Below, in pieces: positions 27,701 to 38,325 of a stretch of 64,000 nucleotides of DNA (within the stretch, counting starts at the first letter, position 1; every line of letters starts with the position of its first letter). The DNA is taken from contig NZ_CP033966.1 of NCBI RefSeq assembly GCF_003854895.1, forward strand, positions 3,348,001-3,412,000, given 5' to 3'. The notes beneath the pieces were generated by a model. It did no database searches and was not told the DNA's origin. It worked only from the letters and a program-made list of their open reading frames with translations. This DNA comes from Pigmentiphaga sp. H8 (GTDB lineage Bacteria; Pseudomonadota; Gammaproteobacteria; Burkholderiales; Burkholderiaceae_B). Both the position numbers and the translations under genes were made by a program.

Positions 27701-27765
27701 TCCACGCGCAGGCGACGTCCGAGGCGCTGGTCCAGGTCGAAACTCGTCCCGACCTGCATCACTGA
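24721..27765 (+). CDS. rne: Ribonuclease E
   Basis: Essential endoribonuclease for mRNA decay and rRNA/tRNA processing, and scaffold of the degradosome. It has 1014 aa. The catalytic half (1 to about 520) starts MKRMLFNATHQEELRVAIVD and includes the S1 domain, the catalytic aspartates D301 (VAVDVNS) and D344 (VIDFIDM) and the zinc-link cysteines C402 and C405 (CPRCNG). The rest is disordered: an Arg-rich RNA-binding part (about 580-770) and an Ala/Pro/Glu-rich part up to the end. A frame open 40 codons upstream starts in the leader and is rejected. The start follows GGAGAACTTCATAC. Confidence 0.96.
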   Translation: MKRMLFNATHQEELRVAIVDGQKLIDLDIETAGREQRKGNIYKGVVTRVEPSLEACFVNYGEERHGFLPFKEIARTYFKEGVDVRSARIQDVLREGQELIVQVEKEERGNKGAALTTFISLAGRYLVLMPNNPRGGGVSRRVEGEDRQELRETMEQLQVPQGMSIIARTAGIGRNVEELQWDLSYLMQLWTAIDGAARENAGPILIYLESSLVIRAIRDYFSPDIGEILIDTDDIADQACAFMSVVMPDNVQRVKRYRDDVPLFSRFQIEHQIETAYARTVPLPSGGAVVIDHTEALVAVDVNSARATKGSDIEETALRTNLEAADEVARQLRLRDLGGLIVIDFIDMEDGKNQRAVEQRLREALHFDRARVQMGKISRFGLMELSRQRLRPALNEGSHITCPRCNGTGVIRDTESSALQVLRLIQEESMKENTAAVHAQVPVEVATFLLNEKRTDIAKMEARSKVNVILIPNKHLETPHHRIERLRHDDPRLESAKASFELAEAPETNLAYSAQEHEVKARPEAIVKGITPAQPAPVSSTPSPSAKAQPAAAPATGGFPALVSRLFAWLKGSPAQPAEPAARPRKDESREERDAHRNRRRTPQGGGNRGRRDNREARPDDRDRQEGEEGRKEARDSRGQRRDGRRDDRARAPRQEEQQRPVAAAPAADDAEQQSGEARNRNRRGRRGGRREDLPADEAAGSTVAAAAVVAGETLAPVVAAPEAPVVPQVPVAAEPQDLQDEEQFASADGADSADGEPERKRRRRRGRRGRRQGEAGAALGEDGLSDDESADDEDGAPVSAPVEPLAVVSEPILITAEARPIDTPVPVVAEVVHAPAEPVQEAQPSSEAPSQAEEPAPVAIPQPAEEPAPAAAAEAPVQQAATIPVEPVLPVEAVSTPAPQAEAPAAQPEPVAVEAQAEAPAPVTETPVPQPASILDAPAQIVVPQAAASHDELVRVVEQAGMQWVETDSAKLAASRQAAPAAAPVRLGREPRVHAQATSEALVQVETRPDLHH

Positions 27766-27786
27766 TCACGCAGCCGGGCCGTCACG

Positions 27787-27817
27787 ATGCCGCACGTTCG
27801 CGTGCGGCATTTTTTTT
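27787..27817 (+). terminator. Rho-independent terminator of rne
   Basis: A perfect 10-bp stem (ATGCCGCACG/CGTGCGGCAT) with a TTCG tetraloop is followed by eight T residues, 21 bp behind the rne stop. It is a textbook intrinsic terminator and separates rne from the signalling genes. Confidence 0.95.
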
Positions 27818-27948
27818 GCTTCGAACCCGGGCCTCGGGCCACGAAACGCAACACCCGCGGCAGTGCCGCAAAATCACCACAAAGCTGCCCGCGCCCGGCC
27901 GCAACGCCTAGAATGGCGGCTTGGCCTGCCCTACGGGATATTCCCTCC

Positions 27949-31443
<3,495 letters not shown>

Positions 31444-31459
31444 GCCCGCCTGGAACGCC

Positions 31460-32287
31460 ATGGAACCCGACCTGGACGAAATCGAGCTGGACCTGTTCGT
31501 CGAAGCCCTGCGGCGGCGCCACGGCTATGACCTGAGCCAATACGCGCGCCCCTCGCTCAAGCGGCGCGTGCAGGGGCTGGTCCGCCAGCATGGCGTCGCG
31601 CACATCGGCGAACTCACCTCGCGCATGCTGCGCGATACCGCCTTCCTGCCGCAGGTGATCGACGGACTGTCGGTGCCGGTCTCGGAAATGTTCCGCGACC
31701 CCTTCGTGTTCGAAGCGCTGCGCACCAAGGTGTTCCCGACCCTGGCCTCGTATCCCAGCATCAACATCTGGCAGGCGGGCTGCGCCCACGGCGAGGAAGT
31801 CTATTCGCTCGCCATCCTGCTCGAGGAAGCCGGGCTGTACGAACGCAGCCAGATCTACGCCACCGATTTTTCCGACGCCGCGCTGGCGCGTGCCCGTGAA
31901 GGCATCTTCCCCGTGCGCGAGGCGCGGGCGGCCTCGCTGCGCTACCAGCAGTCGGGCGGCACCCGCACGCTGGCCGATTACTACCATGCGCGCTACGACC
32001 TGGTGAAGCTGGACGAATCGCTATGCCGCAACGTCGTGTTCGCCAACCACAACCTGGCCACGGACGGGGTGTTCTGCGAAGCTCACCTGATCCTGTGCCG
32101 CAACGTGCTGATCTACTTCAACAACGGCTTGCAGGATCGCACGCTGGCCCTGTTCGCCGACAGCCTCGTGCGCGGCGGCTTCCTGTGCCTGGGCACCAAG
32201 GAGAACCTCGCGCTGGCCTCGGCCGCTTCCAGCTTCGCCACGGTGGACGGCCCGGCGCGGATATTCCGGTCGGTGCGGGCGACCTGA
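31460..32287 (+). CDS. CheR-type protein glutamate methyltransferase
   Basis: SAM-dependent methyltransferase that methylates glutamates of chemoreceptors or of other signalling proteins. It has 275 aa, with an N-terminal helical domain and the SAM-binding motif WQAGCAHGEEVYSLA. The C-terminal segment LILCRNVLIYF is typical of CheR. It lies 16 bp behind the hybrid kinase gene and 12 bp before the CheB-like gene. No receptor, CheA or CheW gene is nearby, so its target may be the kinase itself. Confidence 0.92.
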   Translation: MEPDLDEIELDLFVEALRRRHGYDLSQYARPSLKRRVQGLVRQHGVAHIGELTSRMLRDTAFLPQVIDGLSVPVSEMFRDPFVFEALRTKVFPTLASYPSINIWQAGCAHGEEVYSLAILLEEAGLYERSQIYATDFSDAALARAREGIFPVREARAASLRYQQSGGTRTLADYYHARYDLVKLDESLCRNVVFANHNLATDGVFCEAHLILCRNVLIYFNNGLQDRTLALFADSLVRGGFLCLGTKENLALASAASSFATVDGPARIFRSVRAT

Positions 32288-32299
32288 CGGAGGGATGCG

Positions 32300-32860
32300 A
32301 TGGAACTGGTCGCCATCGGCTGTTCCACCGGCGGGTTGCGGGCCCTGCAAGTCCTGCTGCGCGGCCTGGCCCCCTGCCCCCGGACCGCGTTCGTCGTCGT
32401 CATCCACACGGCCTCGGCCGACAGCGACTCGCTGTGCCAGTTGCTCGCCCGCGACACCCCCATGCCCGTGCAGGAAGCGCAGGAGCGTGCGCCGGTGCTG
32501 CCGGGCGTGCTGTATGTCGCGCCGCCGGGCTATCATCTGCTGATCGGGCGCGACCAATATTTCTATTTGAATGTCGACCCCAAGGTCTGCTTCGTGCGAC
32601 CCAGCATCGACGTGCTGTTCGAATCGGCCGCCGATGCTTACCGCCACCGCATGGCCGGCGTGATCCTGACCGGCGCCAACGACGACGGCGCCCGCGGACT
32701 GCGCTGCGTGCGGCAACAGGCGGGCATCGCGCTGGTGCAGGACCCGGAGGAAGCGGAAGCCTCCAGCATGCCAGAAGCGGCGCTTTCCCTGGCGGGTGCC
32801 GACCATTGCCTCGCGCTCGTCGACATCGCGAGCGAACTCAACCGGATGTGCCTATCTTGA
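32300..32860 (+). CDS. CheB-type methylesterase without receiver domain
   Basis: Protein-glutamate methylesterase domain alone, 186 aa. The triad is S9 (GCSTGG), H36 (VIHTA) and D129 (TGANDDG). Standard CheB carries an N-terminal receiver that controls it; this one has none and must be controlled otherwise, for example by partner proteins. It pairs with the preceding CheR. Its TGA overlaps a TTG that can start the next gene (TTGA). Confidence 0.92.
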   Translation: MELVAIGCSTGGLRALQVLLRGLAPCPRTAFVVVIHTASADSDSLCQLLARDTPMPVQEAQERAPVLPGVLYVAPPGYHLLIGRDQYFYLNVDPKVCFVRPSIDVLFESAADAYRHRMAGVILTGANDDGARGLRCVRQQAGIALVQDPEEAEASSMPEAALSLAGADHCLALVDIASELNRMCLS

Positions 32861-33867
32861 AGACCAATCTGCCCGCTCCCAAGATCCTGATCGTGGACGA
32901 CACGCCGGCCAACCTGTTCGCCATGCGCAAGCTGCTGGCGCAGATCGACGCCGAACTGGTCACGGTCACCTCGGGCAACGAAGCGCTGGCGCTTTGCCTG
33001 GACCAGCGCTTCGCGCTGATCCTGCTCGACGTCAACATGCCGGAGATGGACGGCTACGAGGTCGCCGCCCTGCTGTCCAACGAACCGCTCAATCGCGACA
33101 CGCCCGTCATCTTCGTCACCGCCGCCTACGCCGACGACCTGAACCAGTTGAAGGGCTATCGCAGCGGCGCGGTGGACTACATCGCCAAGCCGGTCAACGA
33201 CTCGATCCTGCTGTCCAAGGTCAAGGTATTCCTGGAACTGGAAACCGGCCGCCAGCAGCTGGCGCAGGCGCTGTCCACGCTGGAACAGCGCAACCAGCAG
33301 TTGCAGGTGGAGATCGCCGAACGGCGCCGCATCGAGGAGCAGATGCGCCACCAGGCCACGCACGACCAGTTGACGGGGCTGCCGAACCGAGCCTTGTTCA
33401 TCGAGACCCTGGATCGCTTCCTGAGCCGCGCCCAGCGGCACGAGGAATTGTTCGCCCTGCTGTACGTGGACATCGACGGCTTCAAGCAGGTCAACGACAG
33501 CCACGGCCACCAAGCCGGCGACATGCTGTTGCAGGCCTTCTCGCTGCGCCTGCGGTCCGCTCTTCGCGGCGAGGATGTCGTGGCCCGCCTGGGTGGCGAC
33601 GAATTCGGCGTCCTGCTGTGCAAGGCCGCCGATGGCGGCGCGATCCAGCAGAAATGCGTCGACCTGTGCGAGATCCTGCGCGCGCCCTACCGTCTGACCA
33701 GCAACGGCCAGGCCTTCACGGCCCACGTCGGGGCCAGCATAGGCGCCGCGATCGCCATGCAGCACGGCATCAACCGCGACAGCCTGGTGCAGGCGGCCGA
33801 CAACGCGATGTACGAAGCCAAGCGCAGCGGCAAGAACCAGGCGAGGCTGGCCGCCACGCTGCTGTGA
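32857..33867 (+). CDS. Response regulator with GGDEF domain (diguanylate cyclase)
   Basis: Receiver-coiled coil-GGDEF protein that makes c-di-GMP when phosphorylated. It has 336 aa from the TTG start. The phospho-acceptor is D58 (LLDVNMPEMDG) with K111; a helical linker (128-165) joins to the GGDEF domain with an intact GGDEF at 246-250 and the inhibitory RxxD site RGED at 237-240, so it should be active and feedback-inhibited. An alternative GTG start at 32848 would add three residues. It is translationally linked to the CheB gene and probably the output of the hybrid kinase. Confidence 0.9.
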   Translation: MKTNLPAPKILIVDDTPANLFAMRKLLAQIDAELVTVTSGNEALALCLDQRFALILLDVNMPEMDGYEVAALLSNEPLNRDTPVIFVTAAYADDLNQLKGYRSGAVDYIAKPVNDSILLSKVKVFLELETGRQQLAQALSTLEQRNQQLQVEIAERRRIEEQMRHQATHDQLTGLPNRALFIETLDRFLSRAQRHEELFALLYVDIDGFKQVNDSHGHQAGDMLLQAFSLRLRSALRGEDVVARLGGDEFGVLLCKAADGGAIQQKCVDLCEILRAPYRLTSNGQAFTAHVGASIGAAIAMQHGINRDSLVQAADNAMYEAKRSGKNQARLAATLL

Positions 33868-33876
33868 CCGCCCGCG

Positions 33877-35181
33877 CTAAAGCGTGACCGCGACGCCCTG
33901 GCGGGCGTCGGCGTGGCGCAGGAAATCGGTGACGGCGGCGCCCCCCATGGGGGGCGAACACAGGAAACCCTGCCAGGCATCACAGCCCAGGTGCCTGAGC
34001 GCTTCCAGCTGCTGCGGCGTCTCGACGCCTTCGGCGATGGTCTGGATATCGACCGAGCGGCAGAACTGGATGACGGTGCGCAGCATTTCCTTGTCGTAGG
34101 TGTTGTCCAGCATCCCGGCCACGAACTGCCGGTCCAGCTTGACCGCCGCGAACTGCGCCGAGCGCAGCCGCAGGAAATTGGAATATCCGCTGCCAAAGTC
34201 GTCCAGGCTGAAGCCCACCCCCATTTCCCCCAGCCGCCGGGTGATGGTGCCGGCCTCTTCCGGATCGGGGATCTCGGCCGATTCGGTCAGCTCGATCTCC
34301 AGCCGGCCCGGTTCGATGCCGTATTCCTCGAGGATCCGGCCCACGCTCTCGGCCAGGTCCCCCTGCAATTGGGCGGCGCTGAGATTGACGGCCACCTGGG
34401 CACAGAACACGCCTTCCTCGCGCCATTGGGCCAGTTGCTGGCACGCGCGCCTGAGCACCCACATGCCCAGCGCGGAGCTGAGCCCCGCCGCCTCGACCTC
34501 GGGCACGAAGTCGTTGGGCATGACCAGGGTGCCCTTGCGATGCCAGCGCACCAGGGCTTCGACGCCACGCACCCGGCCGGTCCGCATCTCGAGCTGAGGC
34601 TGGTAGAACAGTTCGAACTCGCCGCGGTCCAGGCCCTGTATGACCTCGGTGACCAGCGTGTCCTCGCGCGACATCAGCACGCCGTCCAGGTCCTCGGGAC
34701 CGTCGTTCCAGCACACCCAGCGCGCGCGGGTGCGCAGCGCGTAGCGGGCCGCCTGCTGGGCGCGCAGCAGCACGTTGGAAGGCTGGGGCAGGTCGCTGGG
34801 CAGCATGACGATGCCGAAGGCCGCCAGCGAGGACCCCTGGCTGGCACCCAGTATCTGCAACAGCGAGGACCGCTGGAACAACCGCTGGGCAGCGCCTATC
34901 GCTCCCGATTTGTCGTTGACGTCGCGCAACACGACGATCAGGCTGGCGTCGTCGAGCATGCAAAGCAGGTCGTCCGCCCGGATGAAGCGGCGGATCTTGC
35001 TGAGGATTTCGTCGCGCTGATGGGGAGCGGCGTCGGAGGGCAAGGCCAGCGCCATGACGGCGGCGCGCCGGCGCTCGCCGATCAGCACGCCCAGTTCGCG
35101 CAACAGCATGGCCCGTTCGCTGACATTGGCGAACTGTCGTACGGCCTCGGCGGGCTTGGACCTTCTAGGCATCGGCGACAT
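33877..35181 (-). CDS. EAL-domain c-di-GMP phosphodiesterase
   Basis: Cytoplasmic EAL protein of 434 aa. The N-terminal 170 residues resemble a degenerate GGDEF fold without the active motif. The EAL domain (about 172-430) keeps EAL (208-210), N266, ELTES (298-302), DDFGSGYS (327-334), K348 and EGVET (384-388), so hydrolysis of c-di-GMP is expected. ATG 35181 is used; a TTG at 35196 would add five residues. It is convergent with the GGDEF gene, with only 9 bp between their stops. A short upstream frame (35165-35200) overlaps its start. Confidence 0.9.
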   Translation of the reverse strand: MSPMPRRSKPAEAVRQFANVSERAMLLRELGVLIGERRRAAVMALALPSDAAPHQRDEILSKIRRFIRADDLLCMLDDASLIVVLRDVNDKSGAIGAAQRLFQRSSLLQILGASQGSSLAAFGIVMLPSDLPQPSNVLLRAQQAARYALRTRARWVCWNDGPEDLDGVLMSREDTLVTEVIQGLDRGEFELFYQPQLEMRTGRVRGVEALVRWHRKGTLVMPNDFVPEVEAAGLSSALGMWVLRRACQQLAQWREEGVFCAQVAVNLSAAQLQGDLAESVGRILEEYGIEPGRLEIELTESAEIPDPEEAGTITRRLGEMGVGFSLDDFGSGYSNFLRLRSAQFAAVKLDRQFVAGMLDNTYDKEMLRTVIQFCRSVDIQTIAEGVETPQQLEALRHLGCDAWQGFLCSPPMGGAAVTDFLRHADARQGVAVTL

Positions 35182-35200
35182 GGAAAAATCGAACAAACAT

Positions 35201-35529
35201 CACGCTTCTTTTAATCGATATACCGCTAGTCCGTCATCGGCGCCAGGCACACGGAGCCGTGATACATGATCATCGCACAGAGGCGATCATCGCAAAAGCG
35301 AAACCGCGCCCCGTGGGGCCAGCCCGGTCATCCGGGGCGAAACACGCGCCTTTCGCGGCAAGTTAGTAAACGCCAACATTAGACTTCACCCGATAATCAG
35401 TATGGGATCATTACGAGACGCATAGGCGGCAAGAACGGGCTTGCCCGTTACAATGTTAACAACTGTTGCCTTCAGTACGAACCCCCTTCGGCAATACCCT
35501 ATGCTCTCAAACGGATCAATGGGAAATAC
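35201..35529. other. Divergent intergenic region upstream of the EAL and bcs genes
   Basis: The 329 bp hold no convincing gene and are AT-richer than the surroundings. Visible are a direct repeat GATCATCGCA (35268-35277 and 35285-35294), an inverted repeat AACGGGC/GCCCGTT (35434-35449) and a TACAAT sequence directly behind it (35449-35454) that could be a -10 box for the bcs genes. No matching -35 box was found. Confidence 0.4.
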
Positions 35530-36021
35530 ATGAAAAAATCCGACGACATCGCCAACCTGTTCCGGCACTTCGGCGGCCAGCCTGGCCAGTACCAGGAAAT
35601 CAGTCGCGCCAACGAAGCCCGCCAGTCACGCGAGCGCTGGCCGCTGCTGGCCTCGATCGAGGCGGACCAGGCTGCACGGCTTCCCCCCGTGGAAGCGCCT
35701 GTCCTCGGAGACCTTCCGCAGGCACCGCAGCCGACCGTCCTGCCCGCGGCCGCCCGGCCGGTTGCCGCGCCGCCGGCCGCCGAACCGGTTCCGTCACCGG
35801 CTGGGCGCATCGAGCCCCACCTGTCCGCCTCGCCGGCATCGCCTCCTCCCGCCGCTCCGCGCGCCGACGCCGGCGTCTCCACGACCGACGCCCGCATGGC
35901 TCCTGAGCGGGGACCGGAACCCCAGTTGCAAGCGCTGTTCACCCGCCTGGCCCGACCTGCCCCGCAAACCCCGGCCGGCAAGAAAAGCGAATCCCTTCTC
36001 GAACGTTTGAATCGACTGTGA
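35530..36021 (+). CDS. Cellulose biosynthesis accessory protein, BcsR/BcsP-like
   Basis: This 163-aa protein begins MKKSDDIANLFRHFGGQPG, the conserved N-terminal motif of BcsR (YhjR) and of the longer betaproteobacterial BcsP. The middle (about 55-130) is Pro/Ala-rich and probably disordered; the C-terminal helix ends SLLERLNRL. BcsR binds BcsQ in cellulose-secreting bacteria. Its stop overlaps the bcsQ start (GTGA). No other cellulose gene is present here. Confidence 0.8.
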   Translation: MKKSDDIANLFRHFGGQPGQYQEISRANEARQSRERWPLLASIEADQAARLPPVEAPVLGDLPQAPQPTVLPAAARPVAAPPAAEPVPSPAGRIEPHLSASPASPPPAAPRADAGVSTTDARMAPERGPEPQLQALFTRLARPAPQTPAGKKSESLLERLNRL

Positions 36022-36791
36022 AGATCATTGCAGTCGTTTCCGCCAAGGGCGGCGTCGGCAAGACCACGGCCGCCGCGAACCTCTGCGCGGCCCTGCGGCA
36101 GGGCGGCCGCAACGTGCTCGCCATCGATCTCGACCCCCAGAACGCCTTGCACCTGCATTTCGGCGACGATCCCCAGCGCATCACGGGCACGTCCCGGGCG
36201 ACGCTGGCCGGGCAGGACTGGCGCGACATCCGCTTCTCCAGTTCGTCCGGCGTCGTCGTCCTGCCTTACGGGGCCGTCAACGAGGACGACCGGCGGGCCT
36301 TCGAGCGCCACCTGGAAGTACACGCCGACTGGCTGCCCCGCAACCTCCAGGGCTTGGGCCTGGGCGCCCAGGACCTGGTCGTGCTGGACACGCCCCCGGG
36401 CCCCTCGATCTACATGCGCACCGCCTTGTCGGCGGCGCAGCTGAGCGTCATCGTGACGCTGCCCGACGCCGCTTCCTATGCCACGCTTCCGATGATGGAA
36501 GGCCTGGTCCAGACCTACTGCGTCACGCGGCCCGACTTCATCAACCACGTGTTCGTGGTCAACCAGGTCGACAACTCGCGGCAGCTCGCGCGCGACGTAC
36601 TGCAGGTCATGCGCGCCGACTTCGGCAAGCGCGTGGTCGGCGTCATCCACCAGGACCAGTCGGTCAGCGAAGCCCTTGCCTTCAACCAGAGCGTGCTTGA
36701 CTACGACCCGCGGTGCCAGGCCACGCAGGACTACCTGGCGTGCGCCCAGAGCATCGAGGCCATGCTGTCCGCCCCCGGGTCCTCGCTCTGA
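36018..36791 (+). CDS. bcsQ: Cellulose biosynthesis ParA-like ATPase BcsQ
   Basis: MinD/ParA-type ATPase that, with BcsR, places and activates the cellulose synthase complex. It has 257 aa. The deviant Walker A is AKGGVGKTT (residues 9-17), followed by AIDLDPQNALHLHFG and VVLDTPPG. The start is GTG at 36018, overlapping the stop of the preceding gene. In complete operons bcsA and bcsB follow; here moaA follows after 97 bp, so the pair is either a remnant or serves another exporter. Confidence 0.88.
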   Translation: MKIIAVVSAKGGVGKTTAAANLCAALRQGGRNVLAIDLDPQNALHLHFGDDPQRITGTSRATLAGQDWRDIRFSSSSGVVVLPYGAVNEDDRRAFERHLEVHADWLPRNLQGLGLGAQDLVVLDTPPGPSIYMRTALSAAQLSVIVTLPDAASYATLPMMEGLVQTYCVTRPDFINHVFVVNQVDNSRQLARDVLQVMRADFGKRVVGVIHQDQSVSEALAFNQSVLDYDPRCQATQDYLACAQSIEAMLSAPGSSL

Positions 36792-36888
36792 TCTCAGGCG
36801 CGGTGCTACGGCGCAACCCTTCCGTGCCATGGGGTAGTATTACAGTACATGGCGGGCCGGTCCCGCCCCTGCTGCTGCCCTTCGTACC

Positions 36889-37992
36889 GTGACCGCAAAA
36901 ACCATCCTGCTGACCGATTACCGCGCGCGCCGCCCCGTTCCCGTCGCCGCCGGCGACCTCATCACGCCCTCCGGCCGGCTGGCGGACACGCGCGGCAGGA
37001 TGCTGCACGACCTGCGCATCTCCGTCACCGACCGCTGCAACTTCCGCTGCGTGTACTGCATGCCCAAGGAAGTCTTCGGCAAGGACTACCCCTACCTGCC
37101 CCACGACGCCCTGCTCAGCTTCGAGGAAATCGTGCGGCTGGCGCGGGTGTTCGCGGCCCACGGCGTCGAGAAGATCCGCCTGACCGGCGGCGAGCCGCTG
37201 CTGCGCAAGAACATCGAGACCCTGGTTGCCCGGCTGGCCGAACTGCGCACGTCATCGGGCAAGCCGCTCGACCTGACCCTGACCACCAACGCGTCGCTGC
37301 TGGCACGCAAGGCGCGCGCCCTGGCCGAGGCGGGGCTGAACCGGGTCACCGTCAGCCTGGACGCACTGGACGACGCGGTTTTTCGCCGCATGAACGACGT
37401 CGACTTCGCCGTCGCCGACGTGCTGCACGGCATCGATGCCGCGGCCGAAGCGGGCCTGGGACCCATCAAGGTCAACATGGTGGTCAAGAAGGGCCTGAAC
37501 GACGACCAGATCGAACCCATGGCCGAGCACTTCCGCCACTCTGGCCATACCCTGCGCTTCATCGAGTACATGGACGTAGGCGCGTCCAACGGCTGGAAGA
37601 TGGATGAAGTCGTGCCCTCGGCCGACATCCTGCGCCGCCTGGACGCCCGCTGGCCGCTCGAAACCCTGGAGCCGCACTACACCGGCGAAGTCGCCCAGCG
37701 CTGGCGCTATCGCGACGGTGGCGGCGAAGTCGGCGTCATCTCCAGCGTCACCCAGGCCTTCTGTTCATCCTGTACCCGCGCCCGCCTGTCCACCGAAGGC
37801 CAGCTCTACCTGTGCCTGTTCGCCGACCAGGGCTACGACCTGCGCACCCTGCTGCGCGGCGGCGCCAGCGACGACCAACTGGCCACCGCCATCGCCCGCA
37901 TCTGGCAGGCCCGCACCGACAACTATTCCGAACGCCGCTCCGCCGATACCCCCCGCTCCGGCCGCATAGAAATGAGCTACATCGGAGGGTGA
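36889..37992 (+). CDS. moaA: GTP 3',8-cyclase MoaA
   Basis: Radical-SAM enzyme for the first step of molybdenum-cofactor synthesis. It has 367 aa. The radical-SAM cluster ligands are C50, C54 and C57 (CNFRCVYC); the second cluster is bound by C292, C295 and C309. The C-terminal GG tail needed for activation is present (YIGG). The start is GTG at 36889. About 40 N-terminal residues precede the catalytic core, more than in E. coli. A repeat copy begins 7 bp behind the stop. Confidence 0.95.
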   Translation: MTAKTILLTDYRARRPVPVAAGDLITPSGRLADTRGRMLHDLRISVTDRCNFRCVYCMPKEVFGKDYPYLPHDALLSFEEIVRLARVFAAHGVEKIRLTGGEPLLRKNIETLVARLAELRTSSGKPLDLTLTTNASLLARKARALAEAGLNRVTVSLDALDDAVFRRMNDVDFAVADVLHGIDAAAEAGLGPIKVNMVVKKGLNDDQIEPMAEHFRHSGHTLRFIEYMDVGASNGWKMDEVVPSADILRRLDARWPLETLEPHYTGEVAQRWRYRDGGGEVGVISSVTQAFCSSCTRARLSTEGQLYLCLFADQGYDLRTLLRGGASDDQLATAIARIWQARTDNYSERRSADTPRSGRIEMSYIGG

Positions 37993-37998
37993 TCGAGG

Positions 37999-38076
37999 CC
38001 CCCCCTACGCCCTTACGGGCGCCCCCAGGGGGCGATGCGGGTGGACCGGCAGAGCCGGATCCACCGCATCCTGGGG
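37999..38076 (+). repeat. GC-rich intergenic repeat, copy C
   Basis: Runs from a seven-C tract and TACGCCC through CCCCAGGGGGCGATGCGG and GGACCGGCAGAGCCGG to GCATCCTGGG. It lies directly behind the moaA stop. Together with the copy at 38275-38325 it forms an inverted pair around a 13-bp hairpin. Confidence 0.8.
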
Positions 38077-38135
38077 TACCAACGGGCTGGCGGGGAACGG
38101 CGATATTGCCCGGCAGTTGCTTGGGTTCAGAAGAA

Positions 38136-38164
38136 AGCGGCCTTGCATATGATGCAAGGCCGCT
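38136..38164 (-). terminator. Long perfect hairpin, probable terminator
   Basis: A perfect 13-bp inverted repeat (AGCGGCCTTGCAT/ATGCAAGGCCGCT) with a 3-nt loop lies between the convergent genes moaA and pagL. On the minus strand it is followed by TTCTTCTG, on the plus strand by CTTGT. It could stop transcription from both sides; the T-run is better on the minus strand. Confidence 0.6.
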
Positions 38165-38196
38165 CTTGTATCCGCGATCGGCTTAGGCCCAGGGCG

Positions 38197-38262
38197 CAGC
38201 GGATCCGGCTTTGCCGGTCCGCCAGCGCCGCCCCTTGAGGGGCGCGGCCATGGCCGCGTGGG
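38197..38262 (-). repeat. GC-rich intergenic repeat, diverged copy D1
   Basis: Contains GGATCCGGCTTTGCCGGTCC followed by a GCCCCTTGAGGGGC hairpin and a degraded GCGTGGGG end. It matches the family in order but not in detail, and lies directly before the intact copy at 38275-38325. Confidence 0.5.
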
Positions 38263-38274
38263 GTGGGCTTCCCT

Positions 38275-38325
38275 TCCGGTCCACCCGCATCGCCCCCTGG
38301 GGGGCGCGCGAAGCGCGTAGGGGGG
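38275..38325 (-). repeat. GC-rich intergenic repeat, copy D2 (short)
   Basis: Reads TCCGGTCCACCCGCATCGCC, then CCCTGGGGGGCGCGCGAAGC and GCGTAGGGGGG on the plus strand. It abuts the pagL stop codon with no spacer and lacks the outer part of the element. It is inverted relative to copy C. Confidence 0.75.

Noticed and set aside
24715..27762. Open frame of about 1000 codons antisense to rne
   Set aside because: GC-rich codon use leaves the opposite frame open; the translation is low-complexity Gly/Arg/His and the plus strand encodes RNase E clearly.
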